NCBI GenBank assembly: GCA_964017125.1
Contig: OZ024908.1
Location: 83,438,099-83,502,098, forward strand
DNA: 64,000 bases
Origin: Flabesymbios commensalis
Taxonomy: Eukaryota > Annelida > Polychaeta > Terebellida > Flabelligeridae
Direction of reading: 5' to 3'
Shown: positions 59,101 through 63,888 of the stretch, piece by piece
Layout: each line of letters starts with the position of its first letter
How positions within the stretch are numbered: the first letter of the stretch is position 1
The notes under the pieces: model-generated
The model's database searches: none
Seen by the model: only the letters and a program-made list of their open reading frames with translations
Told to the model about the DNA's origin: nothing
Translations under genes and position numbers: made by a program

Positions 59101-60800
59101 TTTTGTTATTGCTGTTATTTGGAACGAAATGTGTGTTTAAAAGTCAATTTTCGGTCTTAAATTAAACAAATATGATTAGTTTTCACCCACACAACTTCAA
59201 GTGGGTAGAAATTTGAATTATTTAACTTAGCGGTTTAAGGCACCGCGATCCACAGCTTTAAGTGGGTGAAAATTGTTGAAGTGCATTTTCTGATTTGTTA
59301 TCACTGGCTGAGAAACAGAAGAACCTGAATTCTAAAATCAGGACCAGTCTCCTCGAAAATAGTCCGATTTGTCTAAATTAAATAGTCGTTAATTCTAAAA
59401 ACGTTTCAAACAGAGAGAATAGAACATTCAACAAAACAAAACGAGTTAGAAGGTGCTAAACTGCCAGTTTGTACTCCAAGAGGGCGAAAAATGATCAATT
59501 AATGCCTTGTAAACAGACCTGAGGACATGGGACTGATGTCGTTGTATTTATTCACGTTCACAATGCCGTCAGGAACCCCACTTTTGACGTAGACAAAATG
59601 AGAAACACTTCTGAAAAAAAATGCAAAATTCACGTCACTGACATATCAATAATCCACACTCACACCGTTAACCCATATTCGCTTTTTACATTTTTTATCA
59701 GCACATTACATATCAGCTTTTAAACATATTAAAGATAAAAAGTGACAATAATCAGCAACATTTGAAATTTGTTGACCTCCATTTTGTCAAATCTGAATAA
59801 TTTTCACTCACTTGAAGTTGTGGATCGCGTCAGCGAGACACAACTTCAAGTGGGTGAAAATTCTAATTGAATAATTTGGCGGCTAAAGGGTTAATCACAA
59901 CTATAGTCGTTTTAATCTGTTTTACCAGCAGGTTAAATCACTGCTATATTATATTAGAATGAGATGAGTTTTAAACATCGAATTTGAGAATGTTTGATCT
60001 AATATTAAACAAATATGAGTAGTTTTCACCCGATTGAAGTTTCAAGTGGGCGAAATTTTAAATGATTTAATTTAGCGTTTCAACCCTTTCAGCGTGGAGA
60101 CCTATTTAGACGTCACAACAGTACGGTCACTGAAAGAATAAAAAAATATATAATGGCCGTAGGCCCTTTATAACATAAGTATTCAAAAGAAGCAGAACTA
60201 ACGAACTGAGACATTTATCACGATTTAAAATTGACAATAACCCTTTGGTATCCATGTTTTATACAAAAATATCTGAGCGTTGTAAGGGTTAATCCTGCCC
60301 TTACAGCGCTGAATTAATTTTGTTGAAATCATGTAAATCAGAGGGTTCTTTTACATTCGAAAGCATAAATTTCTTTTTCAGCTCTTTCCGACTCATTTGA
60401 ATAGGGCCTACCAATGTTATGGTTCTACGACCATTATAAATATTCTCACTTTTACAGCGCGGGGATCGACTTTAGTCGACAGAATCTGACGACTAAAGTC
60501 GATCCCCGCATTGTAAAGGTTAATATCACTATTGGGTTAAACTTTCCGCTTGTGAAGTAGCAGGATGTCCATACGTGATTATCTTACACATGTAATACCG
60601 CTGTCTGAAAGAAGGGGAGGTCCATTTGATCATTTTTTTTTACACATAATATTTTTATATTTTATTTTTAACCTTGTGTTATAAGGGTTAACATGTTGTG
60701 TGTCCACTCACCCGCCCTTTCCCATGACAGGTACGGCCTTTGTGTGATGATACAGAGATTCTCCTGACTTTCGCCTGGTGCAGTGTGTCCCGTCCCACAT
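38001..60800 (-). CDS. PDE8: cAMP-specific 3',5'-cyclic phosphodiesterase 8, 3' twelve exons (5' part outside window)
   Basis: Twelve exons (60800-60712, 59610-59519, 58755-58676, 58008-57838, 56998-56784, 46477-46279, 41931-41801, 41064-40978, 40092-39966, 39676-39506, 38981-38852, 38152-38001) join without a frame break into 547 codons plus stop; every junction has GT-AG ends and matching phase. Residues 1-45 are the second half of the PAS domain. [16 protein letters not shown] (73-88) is a PDE8 hallmark. The catalytic domain spans about 200-515: HNSTH metal ligands at 260-264, the PDE signature [12 protein letters not shown] at 300-311, the third metal-binding Asp in CADVSNP (429) and the purine-clamp Gln and Phe in KSQSSF (481, 484). 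All catalytic residues are present. PDE8 hydrolyses cAMP with high affinity in the cytosol and at membranes. PDE4 or PDE7 are excluded by the PAS part and the hallmark. The receiver-like domain and start must lie above 64000. Confidence 0.95.
38522..38768 (-). mobile_element. Family A MITE in the last PDE8 intron
   Basis: TTAACCGTTACAATGCTGAA to CGCGCTGGTACGGTTAA with TTAA at both ends; hairpin TTAGACGTCAGAATCTGACG and partner. Confidence 0.88.
38852..38981 (-). CDS. PDE8: PDE8 exon: purine-clamp Gln and Phe
   Basis: Residues [19 protein letters not shown] to KDMYNEWD with [10 protein letters not shown]. Acceptor GTTGACAG, donor GTAAGT. Confidence 0.95.
39256..39489 (-). mobile_element. Family A MITE next to a PDE8 splice donor
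   Basis: CAACGCTAAAATATTTT to CCGCGCTGAAAGGGTG; lies 16 nt from the end of the KCADVSNP exon. TTAA ends are lost. Confidence 0.8.
39506..39676 (-). CDS. PDE8: PDE8 exon: KCADVSNP metal site
   Basis: 57 codons, phase 0 both ends, from [11 protein letters not shown] to AKEYFNQ. Family A MITE ends 16 nt into the next intron. Confidence 0.95.
39886..39956. repeat. Family G hairpin next to a PDE8 splice donor
   Basis: CTCTGCAAAGCCAAAAGGAA with TACTTGTAAAGTAAGCAGA and TTTTTGACTTTTCACGGAAG; ends 9 nt from the exon. Confidence 0.75.
39966..40092 (-). CDS. PDE8: PDE8 exon: [20 protein letters not shown]
   Basis: Catalytic helices with [13 protein letters not shown]. Donor GAG|GTCAGT; a family G hairpin lies 9 nt into the next intron. 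Confidence 0.95.
40093..40977. other. PDE8 intron
   Basis: AT-rich. Holds a family B hairpin fragment at 40566-40645 (CCACTTTTAAGTTGTGGGTC and GAGACACAAC), antisense to the consensus. No other feature. Confidence 0.5.
40978..41064 (-). CDS. PDE8: PDE8 exon: [12 protein letters not shown]
   Basis: 28 codons with [13 protein letters not shown] and VNIFKNLD, acceptor GTTTTCAG, donor GTAAGT. The reading frame is too short to stand out on its own, but it fills the gap between neighbours exactly. Confidence 0.92.
41135..41650. mobile_element. Three family B copies packed in one short PDE8 intron
   Basis: Plus-strand hairpins at 41160-41206 and 41315-41367 and a nearly complete minus-orientation copy at 41429-41650 (GACTATAGTCGTTTTTAATC to CACTTGGAGTTGTGGGTCGC). 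The intron between 41801 and 41064 is only 736 bp, so it consists mostly of MITE sequence. Confidence 0.75.
41801..41931 (-). CDS. PDE8: PDE8 exon: PDE signature [12 protein letters not shown]
   Basis: Residues [10 protein letters not shown] to ALLYND. Acceptor GCTGCAG follows a tandem-repeat array in the intron. Confidence 0.95.
41940..42293. repeat. Tandem repeat touching a PDE8 splice acceptor
   Basis: Basic unit GGCAGTGTAAATAG(C/T) plus spacer, arranged as a longer period of about 128 bp (41940, 42069, partial 42197). The array starts right behind the acceptor of the HDLDHPG exon and keeps a frame open. Confidence 0.8.
42422..42815. mobile_element. Family N MITE, one end
   Basis: TATGGTCTCACCACCCTAAA end followed by GGCCGAAATCCA, and an inner GGGGGCGTAGCTCAAAA block shared with 46514-47005. 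The right end is not found. Confidence 0.6.
42816..45120. other. Intron DNA, no exon seen
   Basis: GCGAGCGGAGCGAGTGAGCG-type repeats at 43600-43650 and a related stretch at 42828-42885 (GCGAGCTGGGGCCCGAAGGG). Otherwise AT-rich sequence without recognised features. Confidence 0.45.
45130..45600. mobile_element. Two family N end fragments
   Basis: ACTGGCATTTGGGGTGATGA at 45154 and ACTGGCATTTGGGGTGGTGA at 45369, each followed by GACC. The second leads into ATTTTGTAAAATGGCCGCCA. Confidence 0.5.
45622..45760. repeat. Short tandem repeat, unit about 36 bp
   Basis: Four units of GTGATTAGCGTGCAATCAC plus CAGGTGGCTACAAA, with the fourth diverged. Confidence 0.8.
46160..46266. mobile_element. Family F MITE 12 nt from a PDE8 splice donor
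   Basis: CCAGGAAACATGAGACATTT at the left and AACGTCTCATGCTTGCTGG at the right, centre CACCGTCTACGACGTTGG. Confidence 0.85.
46279..46477 (-). CDS. PDE8: PDE8 exon: catalytic domain, HNSTH metal site
   Basis: Residues [14 protein letters not shown] to YFLSKDRCK with [10 protein letters not shown]. It is bracketed by two MITEs, one 12 nt past the donor (family F) and one 36 nt before the exon start (family N). Confidence 0.95.
46514..47005. mobile_element. Family N MITE, full copy
   Basis: TAAGGTCTCACCACCCTAAA at the left; the right end ATTTGGGGTGATGAGACCATA is its inverted partner. About 490 bp, no coding capacity, directly upstream of the HNSTH exon. Confidence 0.8.
47006..47700. other. PDE8 large intron, unremarkable part
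   Basis: AT-rich. A stretch at 47540-47700 resembles interspersed repeat sequence but shows no clear ends. Confidence 0.4.
47701..47956 (-). mobile_element. Family A MITE
   Basis: TTAACCCCTACAACGCTGAA to CGCGCTGTAGGCCTAAGC with TTAA at both ends. The right end includes the abundant word TAGGCCTA. Confidence 0.85.
48099..48176. repeat. Family G hairpin, best copy
   Basis: CTCTGCAAAGCCAAAAGGCA and TGCCTTTTGGCTTTGCGCGG, with CTTACTTGTAAAGTAAG in the middle; almost perfect stem. Confidence 0.9.
49051..49110 (-). ncRNA. tRNA-derived SINE or tRNA pseudogene, 3' half
   Basis: The minus strand has a perfect B box GGTTCGAATCC in a T-arm (CCAGG-TTCGAAT-CCCGG), preceded by an anticodon-arm-like GGCTTGTAACC with a TGT (Thr-type) triplet. 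No 5' acceptor partner or A box is found, so it is not a functional tRNA gene. Confidence 0.5.
49540..50100. other. GC-richer, repeat-free island in the PDE8 intron
   Basis: About 560 bp of balanced composition with none of the local repeat families. No convincing exon in either strand, although short frames exist. Candidate regulatory segment or alternative first exon; inference only. Confidence 0.3.
50147..50355. mobile_element. Family D MITE
   Basis: CAACCCTTTAAACCCCCAAG start, hairpin CACTACCAGTAGAAAATTGC with CAATTCCCGGCTTGCAGTG, end near ATTCGGGTGCTAAG. Confidence 0.7.
50368..50476 (-). mobile_element. Family B MITE fragment behind family D
   Basis: ACAGTCGTTTTTAATCTGTT, TTAAATCACTGTCATT and ACATCAAGATTTGCAAATG, the outer half of family B inverted. 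Confidence 0.7.
50655..50870. repeat. Tandem duplication with a full CRE palindrome
   Basis: AAAGTATGGGGGAGG, ATATAACCTTGTTTTCACCG and GTTTCACAGAATG appear twice, period about 70 bp. The second unit contains TGACGTCA at 50841-50848, the first the variant GACGTCA. An inverted ATTCTGTGAAACTCA lies in front at 50671. Confidence 0.75.
51117..51343 (+). mobile_element. Family A MITE
   Basis: Hairpin with TCTACAGACGTCAGG and TTCTAAAGTCGATCCCCGC, body TATTCAAATGAAACGG, end CAGTGCTTTAAAGGTTCA; the outer left end is eroded. Confidence 0.8.
51420..51545. repeat. Family F related palindrome
   Basis: CCAATGTTGGTTTAATGCTG at the left and AGCATTAAACCAACATTGG at the right; exact complement apart from the centre. 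Confidence 0.75.
51657..51893 (+). mobile_element. Family B MITE
   Basis: Hairpin ACTTGAAGTTGTGTCTCGC with CGATCCACAACTTCAAGTGG, full body, right end GCTCAGCGATGAAAGGGTTAA. Confidence 0.85.
51958..52210. repeat. AT-rich tandem repeat, unit about 31 bp
   Basis: About eight units of AACCATAAACTATAATAG plus AATATATATTAAAT. Confidence 0.9.
52438..52583. repeat. 146-bp imperfect hairpin, GGGTCCATCCCACTAAGAA ends
   Basis: The right end TTCTTGGTGGGATGGGCCC pairs with the left; the centre AAAAGTTAAGATTTATCTTA is a perfect inverted repeat. Confidence 0.8.
52797..53035 (-). mobile_element. Family A MITE
   Basis: TTAAAGTGCTGATATATTTT to TGTGCTTTAAGGGTTTTTTAA; shares its TTAA with the next family B copy. 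Confidence 0.8.
53032..53250 (+). mobile_element. Family B MITE
   Basis: Hairpin CCACTTGAAGTTGTGTCTCG with CGACCCACAACTTCAAGTG, body, end AACGCTTAAAGGGTTA. Confidence 0.85.
53287..53524 (+). mobile_element. Family A MITE
   Basis: TTAACCCTTACAGCGCGGGG to CAGCGCTTTAGGGGTTAA, TTAA at both ends; 36 bp beyond the family B copy. Confidence 0.88.
53818..53885 (-). mobile_element. Family B MITE fragment
   Basis: GACTATAGTCGTTTTAAATT and TTACTGTTATTGG, the outer end of family B. Confidence 0.55.
54345..54462. repeat. Family H hairpin
   Basis: GGGTCCGTATTCTCGTACAA and TTGCACCAGAATACAGGCCC ends with GGCTTCGGATTGGTCGAGAT arms; near perfect. Confidence 0.9.
54733..54919 (+). mobile_element. Family B MITE with half of the hairpin lost
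   Basis: CACCCACTCGAAGTTGTG present without its partner; body ATTCCCAATAACAGTGATCT and end AGAGCTTAAAGGGTTAA. Confidence 0.75.
55105..55245 (-). mobile_element. Internally deleted family A MITE
   Basis: TTAAATCGCTGAAATATTTT to CCCGCACTGACAGGGATAA; the hairpin is reduced to GGGGATCGACTTTAGATCCCC. Confidence 0.75.
55458..55703. mobile_element. Family C MITE
   Basis: TTAACCCTTTACCCGCCGG to GGCGGTTAAAGGGTTAA, TTAA at both ends. The hairpin CACTTGAAGTTGTGGATCGC with GCGAGACACAACTTCAAGTG lies near the right end. The other copy is 59668-59894. Confidence 0.88.
55704..56383. other. Intron DNA
   Basis: A degraded family F unit at about 55890-55950 and a family G fragment at about 56115-56160 (GTGTGAAGCCATAAGGCAGC). 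No exon seen. Confidence 0.4.
56384..56600 (+). mobile_element. Family B MITE, hairpin damaged
   Basis: AAATCGCTAAATTAAATAAT start, CCCACTTGAAGTTGTTTCTC without a matching right arm, body with GACTATAATCGCG. Confidence 0.7.
56689..56760. repeat. Family G hairpin next to a PDE8 splice donor
   Basis: CTGCAAAGCCAAAAGGCGGT and ACCGCCTTTTGGCTTTGCAC; both arms carry the same A-to-G compensated change. 23 nt from the exon end at 56784. Confidence 0.9.
56784..56998 (-). CDS. PDE8: PDE8 exon: Thr run and start of the catalytic domain
   Basis: Residues [10 protein letters not shown] to LEKLTQK; includes [12 protein letters not shown], coded by an ACC-type trinucleotide run (56897-56916), and EPYWDFDV, the usual beginning of the catalytic fold. 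The acceptor is preceded by a (TTG)n run on the coding strand (57003-57024). Confidence 0.9.
57575..57809 (+). mobile_element. Family B MITE next to a PDE8 splice donor
   Basis: CCACTTGAGGTTGTGTCTCG hairpin arm with a damaged partner, body, end GATCAGCAGGCAAAGGGTTAA (split here as AGCAGGCAAAGGGTTAA). 28 nt from the exon end. Confidence 0.8.
57838..58008 (-). CDS. PDE8: PDE8 exon: [13 protein letters not shown] helical linker
   Basis: 57 codons, phase 0 at both ends; contains [14 protein letters not shown] and [10 protein letters not shown] family B MITE ends 28 nt into the following intron. Confidence 0.92.
58066..58487 (+). mobile_element. Family A MITE with a family D MITE inserted in its right end
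   Basis: TTAACCCTTTCGGTACGAGG start, short hairpin, body to CAGCGCTTTAA at 58243; the end GGGTTAA resumes after the insert at 58481. Confidence 0.85.
58244..58476. mobile_element. Family D MITE nested in family A
   Basis: CCCTTTAAGTCCCCACG to GGATTGAAAGGG, flanked by TTAA (58240-58243) and TTAG (58477-58480). Hairpin CTACAAGTCGAGAATTGCGG with AATTCGCGGCTTGTAG. Confidence 0.88.
58484..58548 (+). mobile_element. Family A hairpin fragment
   Basis: GGGGATCGACGTTATAGACA and GACGTCTGAAGTCGGTCCCT only. Confidence 0.65.
58676..58755 (-). CDS. PDE8: PDE8 exon: [16 protein letters not shown]
   Basis: The highly conserved PDE8 linker ends exactly at the donor (AAG|GTAACC). The preceding RRKES is a possible basophilic-kinase site. 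Confidence 0.92.
58785..58890 (+). mobile_element. Family B MITE fragment
   Basis: CTAAAGCGTTATAATT end and hairpin CCACTTGAAGTTGTGTCTCG with CGACCCACAACTTCAAGTGG; starts 29 nt before a PDE8 exon in transcript direction. Confidence 0.75.
59070..59285 (-). mobile_element. Family B MITE, rearranged
   Basis: TTTTAATCAGTTTTGTTATT and CACCCACACAACTTCAAGTG; a second half-hairpin (CGCGATCCACAGCTTTAAG) follows at 59242. Confidence 0.6.
59519..59610 (-). CDS. PDE8: PDE8 exon: end of PAS domain and linker
   Basis: Residues [11 protein letters not shown] to ISPMSS, acceptor CTTTTTTTCAG type (reads TTTTTTTCAG), donor GTCTGT. Confidence 0.85.
59668..59894. mobile_element. Family C MITE
   Basis: TTAACCCATATTCGC to GGCGGCTAAAGGGTTAA, TTAA at both ends; hairpin as in 55458-55703. 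Confidence 0.88.
59893..60079 (-). mobile_element. Family B MITE fused to family C end
   Basis: Starts at the shared TTAA, CAACTATAGTCGTTTTAATC, reduced hairpin CGATTGAAGTTTCAAGTGGG, end AATTTAGCGTTTCAACCC. Confidence 0.75.
60078..60292 (+). mobile_element. Family A MITE
   Basis: CAACCCTTTCAGCGTGGAGA to GAGCGTTGTAAGGGTTAA; short hairpin. Confidence 0.8.
60293..60523 (-). mobile_element. Family A MITE, back to back with the previous
   Basis: GCCCTTACAGCGCTGAATTA to CCCGCATTGTAAAGGTTAA; hairpin GGGGATCGACTTTAGTCGAC with its partner. Confidence 0.85.
60712..60800 (-). CDS. PDE8: PDE8 exon: second half of PAS domain
   Basis: Encodes [19 protein letters not shown] through VPVMGKGG. Begins in phase 0 after ATATTTTTAG; the first Met is internal because the first half of the PAS domain has to precede it. 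Donor GTGAGT. Confidence 0.85.
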
Positions 60801-60874
60801 CTAAAAATATACAGGTACAACCATGTCATTATCAATATACAGGGAGCTATCGAACATTCAAACAGGAGCGCAGG

Positions 60875-61210
60875 GCGTGAGGGGTCAGTGGCAGGGCGTA
60901 AATGGTCAGCATCAGGGCGTAAATGGTCAGCAGAAGGGCGTAAGTGATCAACAGAAGGGCGTGATTGGTCGGCAACACGGCGTTAATGGTCAGCAACAGG
61001 GTGTAAATGGTCAGCATCAGGGCGTAAATGGTCAGCAGCAGGGCGTAAACAGTCAGCATCAGGGCGTAAATGGTCAGCATCAGGGCGTAAATGGTCAGCA
61101 GCAGGGCGTAAACAGTCAGCATCAGGGCGTAAATTGCCAGCATCAGGCCGTAAATGGTCAGCAGAAGGGCATAAATGATCAGCAACAGCAGGGTGTAAAT
61201 TCTCAGCAGT
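60875..61210. repeat. Minisatellite, unit 21 bp
   Basis: About sixteen units of CAGCATCAGGGCGTAAATGG plus T, with variants CAGCAG, CAACAG and AACAG. The 21-bp period keeps frames open on both strands, but a Gln/Gly/Val/Asn repeat protein here is not supported. Confidence 0.9.
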
Positions 61211-61947
61211 AGAGCGGACGTAAAAAGTACACACCAGATTTTAAAGAAGATATGTTTTTCAGGTAGTGGTCCTACATACGTTTCTACGAAATTTTGGGGC
61301 AAATGTACAGATTACCATTGAAATGTTGATTATGTCAGTGATGCAGTTAGAAAAGACACAAAATCAGGAAGTGGGTAACGTTAGTTCACTCAGAGATCAT
61401 TCATATAATTGTATATGAATGATCTCTGGTTCACTGCCAGCTAGAGAACAAGACAGCAAGGCAACAGTGAAACAATAAATTAATATAGGCCTAACCGGAT
61501 GTCATGGGTCGTTCAGAACTGTCATTTTTTCCGCCGCACCCGTTGTTGAATTCAGGTTTTGTGAAAACAGATTGTGATTACACATCTGCGCACACCTTCT
61601 CCTCTTGGCACAAAACGATCTGGGTCCGATTTTGACGGAACGGGAAACTGACGGGTTATTTCCCTAAAGGCTAGAACTAGGAATGAAAAGATAAGCGAGA
61701 TTTTGGGTGAAAAAAACGTTGACCGGTTACAGACATGAAAAAGAAGGGCATGCAAAGAACGGATGCTAGACGACTAACGACGGGTGCGGGAGCGGATAAG
61801 AAAAAAGGATGGGTGAGAACGCCCCTTTAGCATGTTTAGTCCACAAAGTAGCAATGTCTCCCGATAACTGCCTGGCATGAAGCAAGTTAGCCGCCCAGAC
61901 AGCCATTCTTGTGGTGAGCAAATGGGTTAGTGATTAAGTGAGTCTGA
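61211..61947. other. PDE8 intron or upstream DNA, no exon seen
   Basis: One perfect hairpin, GATCATTCATATAATT with TATATGAATGATC, at 61395-61424. The first half of the PAS domain is not here. Confidence 0.45.
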
Positions 61948-62129
61948 ATGAGTGAGTGAGTGAGTGAGTGAGTGAGTGAGTGAGTGAGTGAGTGAGTGAG
62001 TGAGTGAGTGAGTGAGTGAGTGAGTGAGTGAGCCAGCCAGTCAGCTACAGTCAGTCAACCAACCAGCCAGCCAGCCAGCCAATCTGGCAAGCAGTTGGCC
62101 AGACAGCCAGCAGGCTAGAAGATAGCGAT

Positions 62130-62197
<68 letters not shown>

Positions 62198-62912
62198 ATA
62201 GCGAGCCAGCCAGCCAGCCAGCCAGCCAACCAGCCTGTCAACAAGCCAGCCAGCCAGCCAGCCAGATAGCCAGCCAGCAAACCAGTCAGCCAGCCAGCCA
62301 AACAGCCAGCCAGCCAGCCAGGCAGCCAGCCAGCCAGCCAGATAGCCAGCCAGCAAACCAGTCAGCCAGCCAGCCAAACAGCCAGCCAGCCAGCCAGCCA
62401 GATAGGCAACCAGACTGTAATGAGTATTACTGAGACGGCGCTTGCTATTCCATGCACGTAGTGGACCAGCAGCTTGAGTGCCAACTACTAATAGAGTGCC
62501 TGAATTATAACACCGATCAAGATGGCTGTGAGCCCAGGGCCAGTATTCTCGTACAAGCTACGATATATCGTAACTTGTACCAGAATATAGGCCCAGGAAA
62601 GTGGGCAATGACATAATGTTTGTCAACCATCTGCACGCTTGGCCAACACCTCCTGTGTGAGTGAGTGAGTGAGTGAGTGAGTGAGTGAGTGAGTGAGTGA
62701 GTGAGTGAGTGAGTGAGTGAGTGAGTGAGTGAGTGAGTGAGTGAGTGAGTGAGTGAGTGAGTGAGTGAGTGAGTGAGTGAGTGAGTGAGTGAGTGAGAGA
62801 GTGAGTGAGCCAGCCAGTCAGCTACAGTCAGCTACAGTCAGTCAACCAACCAGCCAGCCAGCCAATCTGGCAAGCAGTTGGCCAGACAGCCAGCAGGCTA
62901 GAAGATAGCGAT

Positions 62913-62972
<60 letters not shown>

Positions 62973-63016
62973 ATAGCGAGCCAGCCAGCCAGCCAGCCAG
63001 CCAGATGTCAAGCCAT

Positions 63017-63052
<36 letters not shown>

Positions 63053-63086
63053 ATGACATGCCAGCCAGCCAGCCAGCCAGATGACA

Positions 63087-63137
<51 letters not shown>

Positions 63138-63506
63138 TAGCCAGCCAGCCAACCAGCCAGCCAGCCAGCCTGTCAACAAGCCAGCCAGCCAGCCAGCCAG
63201 ATAGCCAGCCAGCAAACCAGTCAGCCAGCCAGCCAAACAGCCAGCCAGCCAGCCAGCCAGATAGGCAACCAGACTGTAATGAGTATTACTGAGACGGCGC
63301 TTGCTATTCCATGCACGTAGTGGACCAGCAGCTTGAGTGCCAACTACTAATAGAGTGCCTGAATTATAACACCGATCAAGATGGCTGTGAACCCAGGGCC
63401 AGTATTCTCGTACAAGCTACGATATATCGTAACTTGTACCAGAATATAGGCCCAGGAAAGTGGGCAATGACATAATGTTTGTCAACCATCTGCACGCTTG
63501 GCCAAC
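61948..63506. repeat. 859-bp tandem duplication built on (GAGT)n and (CCAG)n
   Basis: Each unit has a (GAGT)n array (61948-62030; 62655-62808), a short unique bridge, a (CCAG)n array (62060-62400; 62825-63260) and about 235 bp of unique sequence starting GACTGTAATGAGTATTACTG (62413; 63272). The unique parts are almost identical. Each ends with a short family H hairpin. Confidence 0.92.
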
Positions 63507-63583
63507 ACCTCCTATTTTGTAGGAGTGACTGATGAGGAATGTGGGAAGAAAGAGGAATTCATGCAGCAAACAGGAAGCGCTGT

Positions 63584-63618
63584 CCCTACGTTGATTTATT
63601 AACGTTAAATCAACGTAG
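63584..63618. repeat. Small perfect hairpin
   Basis: CCTACGTTGATTTATTAACG and AAATCAACGTAGG. Confidence 0.75.
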
Positions 63619-63888
63619 GGAGATTGTGTTTACCGGAATGGCGAGGCGGCCGGGACGAGCATCAGGCGATAGATCCCCGCACATTATGGCACGGCGCCTT
63701 GTCCAGACTGAAAAAGGCATTTGTTTCCGTCAGCAGATTTATCTAAATTAGGACGGTCAATGAGGTATTATGTGTGCTGGTCAGTCTGGTCAACAAAGCC
63801 CTCCGTGGTCCCGTCTACTGACCAATCGATACACGTCTCCGTCCCCATCCAGCTGCCGATCACCACCTACCTTTATACCATTTACTTT

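Noticed and set aside
60798-60800. ATG at the start of the first visible PDE8 exon as the translation start
   Set aside because: The exon begins at a splice acceptor in the middle of the PAS domain, and the family needs upstream PAS and receiver-like parts, so the Met is internal.
38001-60800. PDE4 or PDE7 assignment
   Set aside because: The PAS half-domain, the [16 protein letters not shown] linker and the [16 protein letters not shown] block fit PDE8; PDE4 and PDE7 have no PAS domain.
60823-61302. Gln/Gly repeat protein or its antisense frame
   Set aside because: Open only because the minisatellite period is 21 bp; it lies in a PDE8 intron and has no supporting signals.
61948-62030. Telomere-like repeat
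   Set aside because: The unit is GAGT, not a TTAGGG-type unit, and it is interstitial.
62041-63292. Long frames encoding Trp-Leu-Ala-Gly or Ser-Gln-Pro-Ala repeats
   Set aside because: They are the six-frame products of (CCAG)n; every frame is open because of the repeat, with no start context, splice signal or conserved domain.
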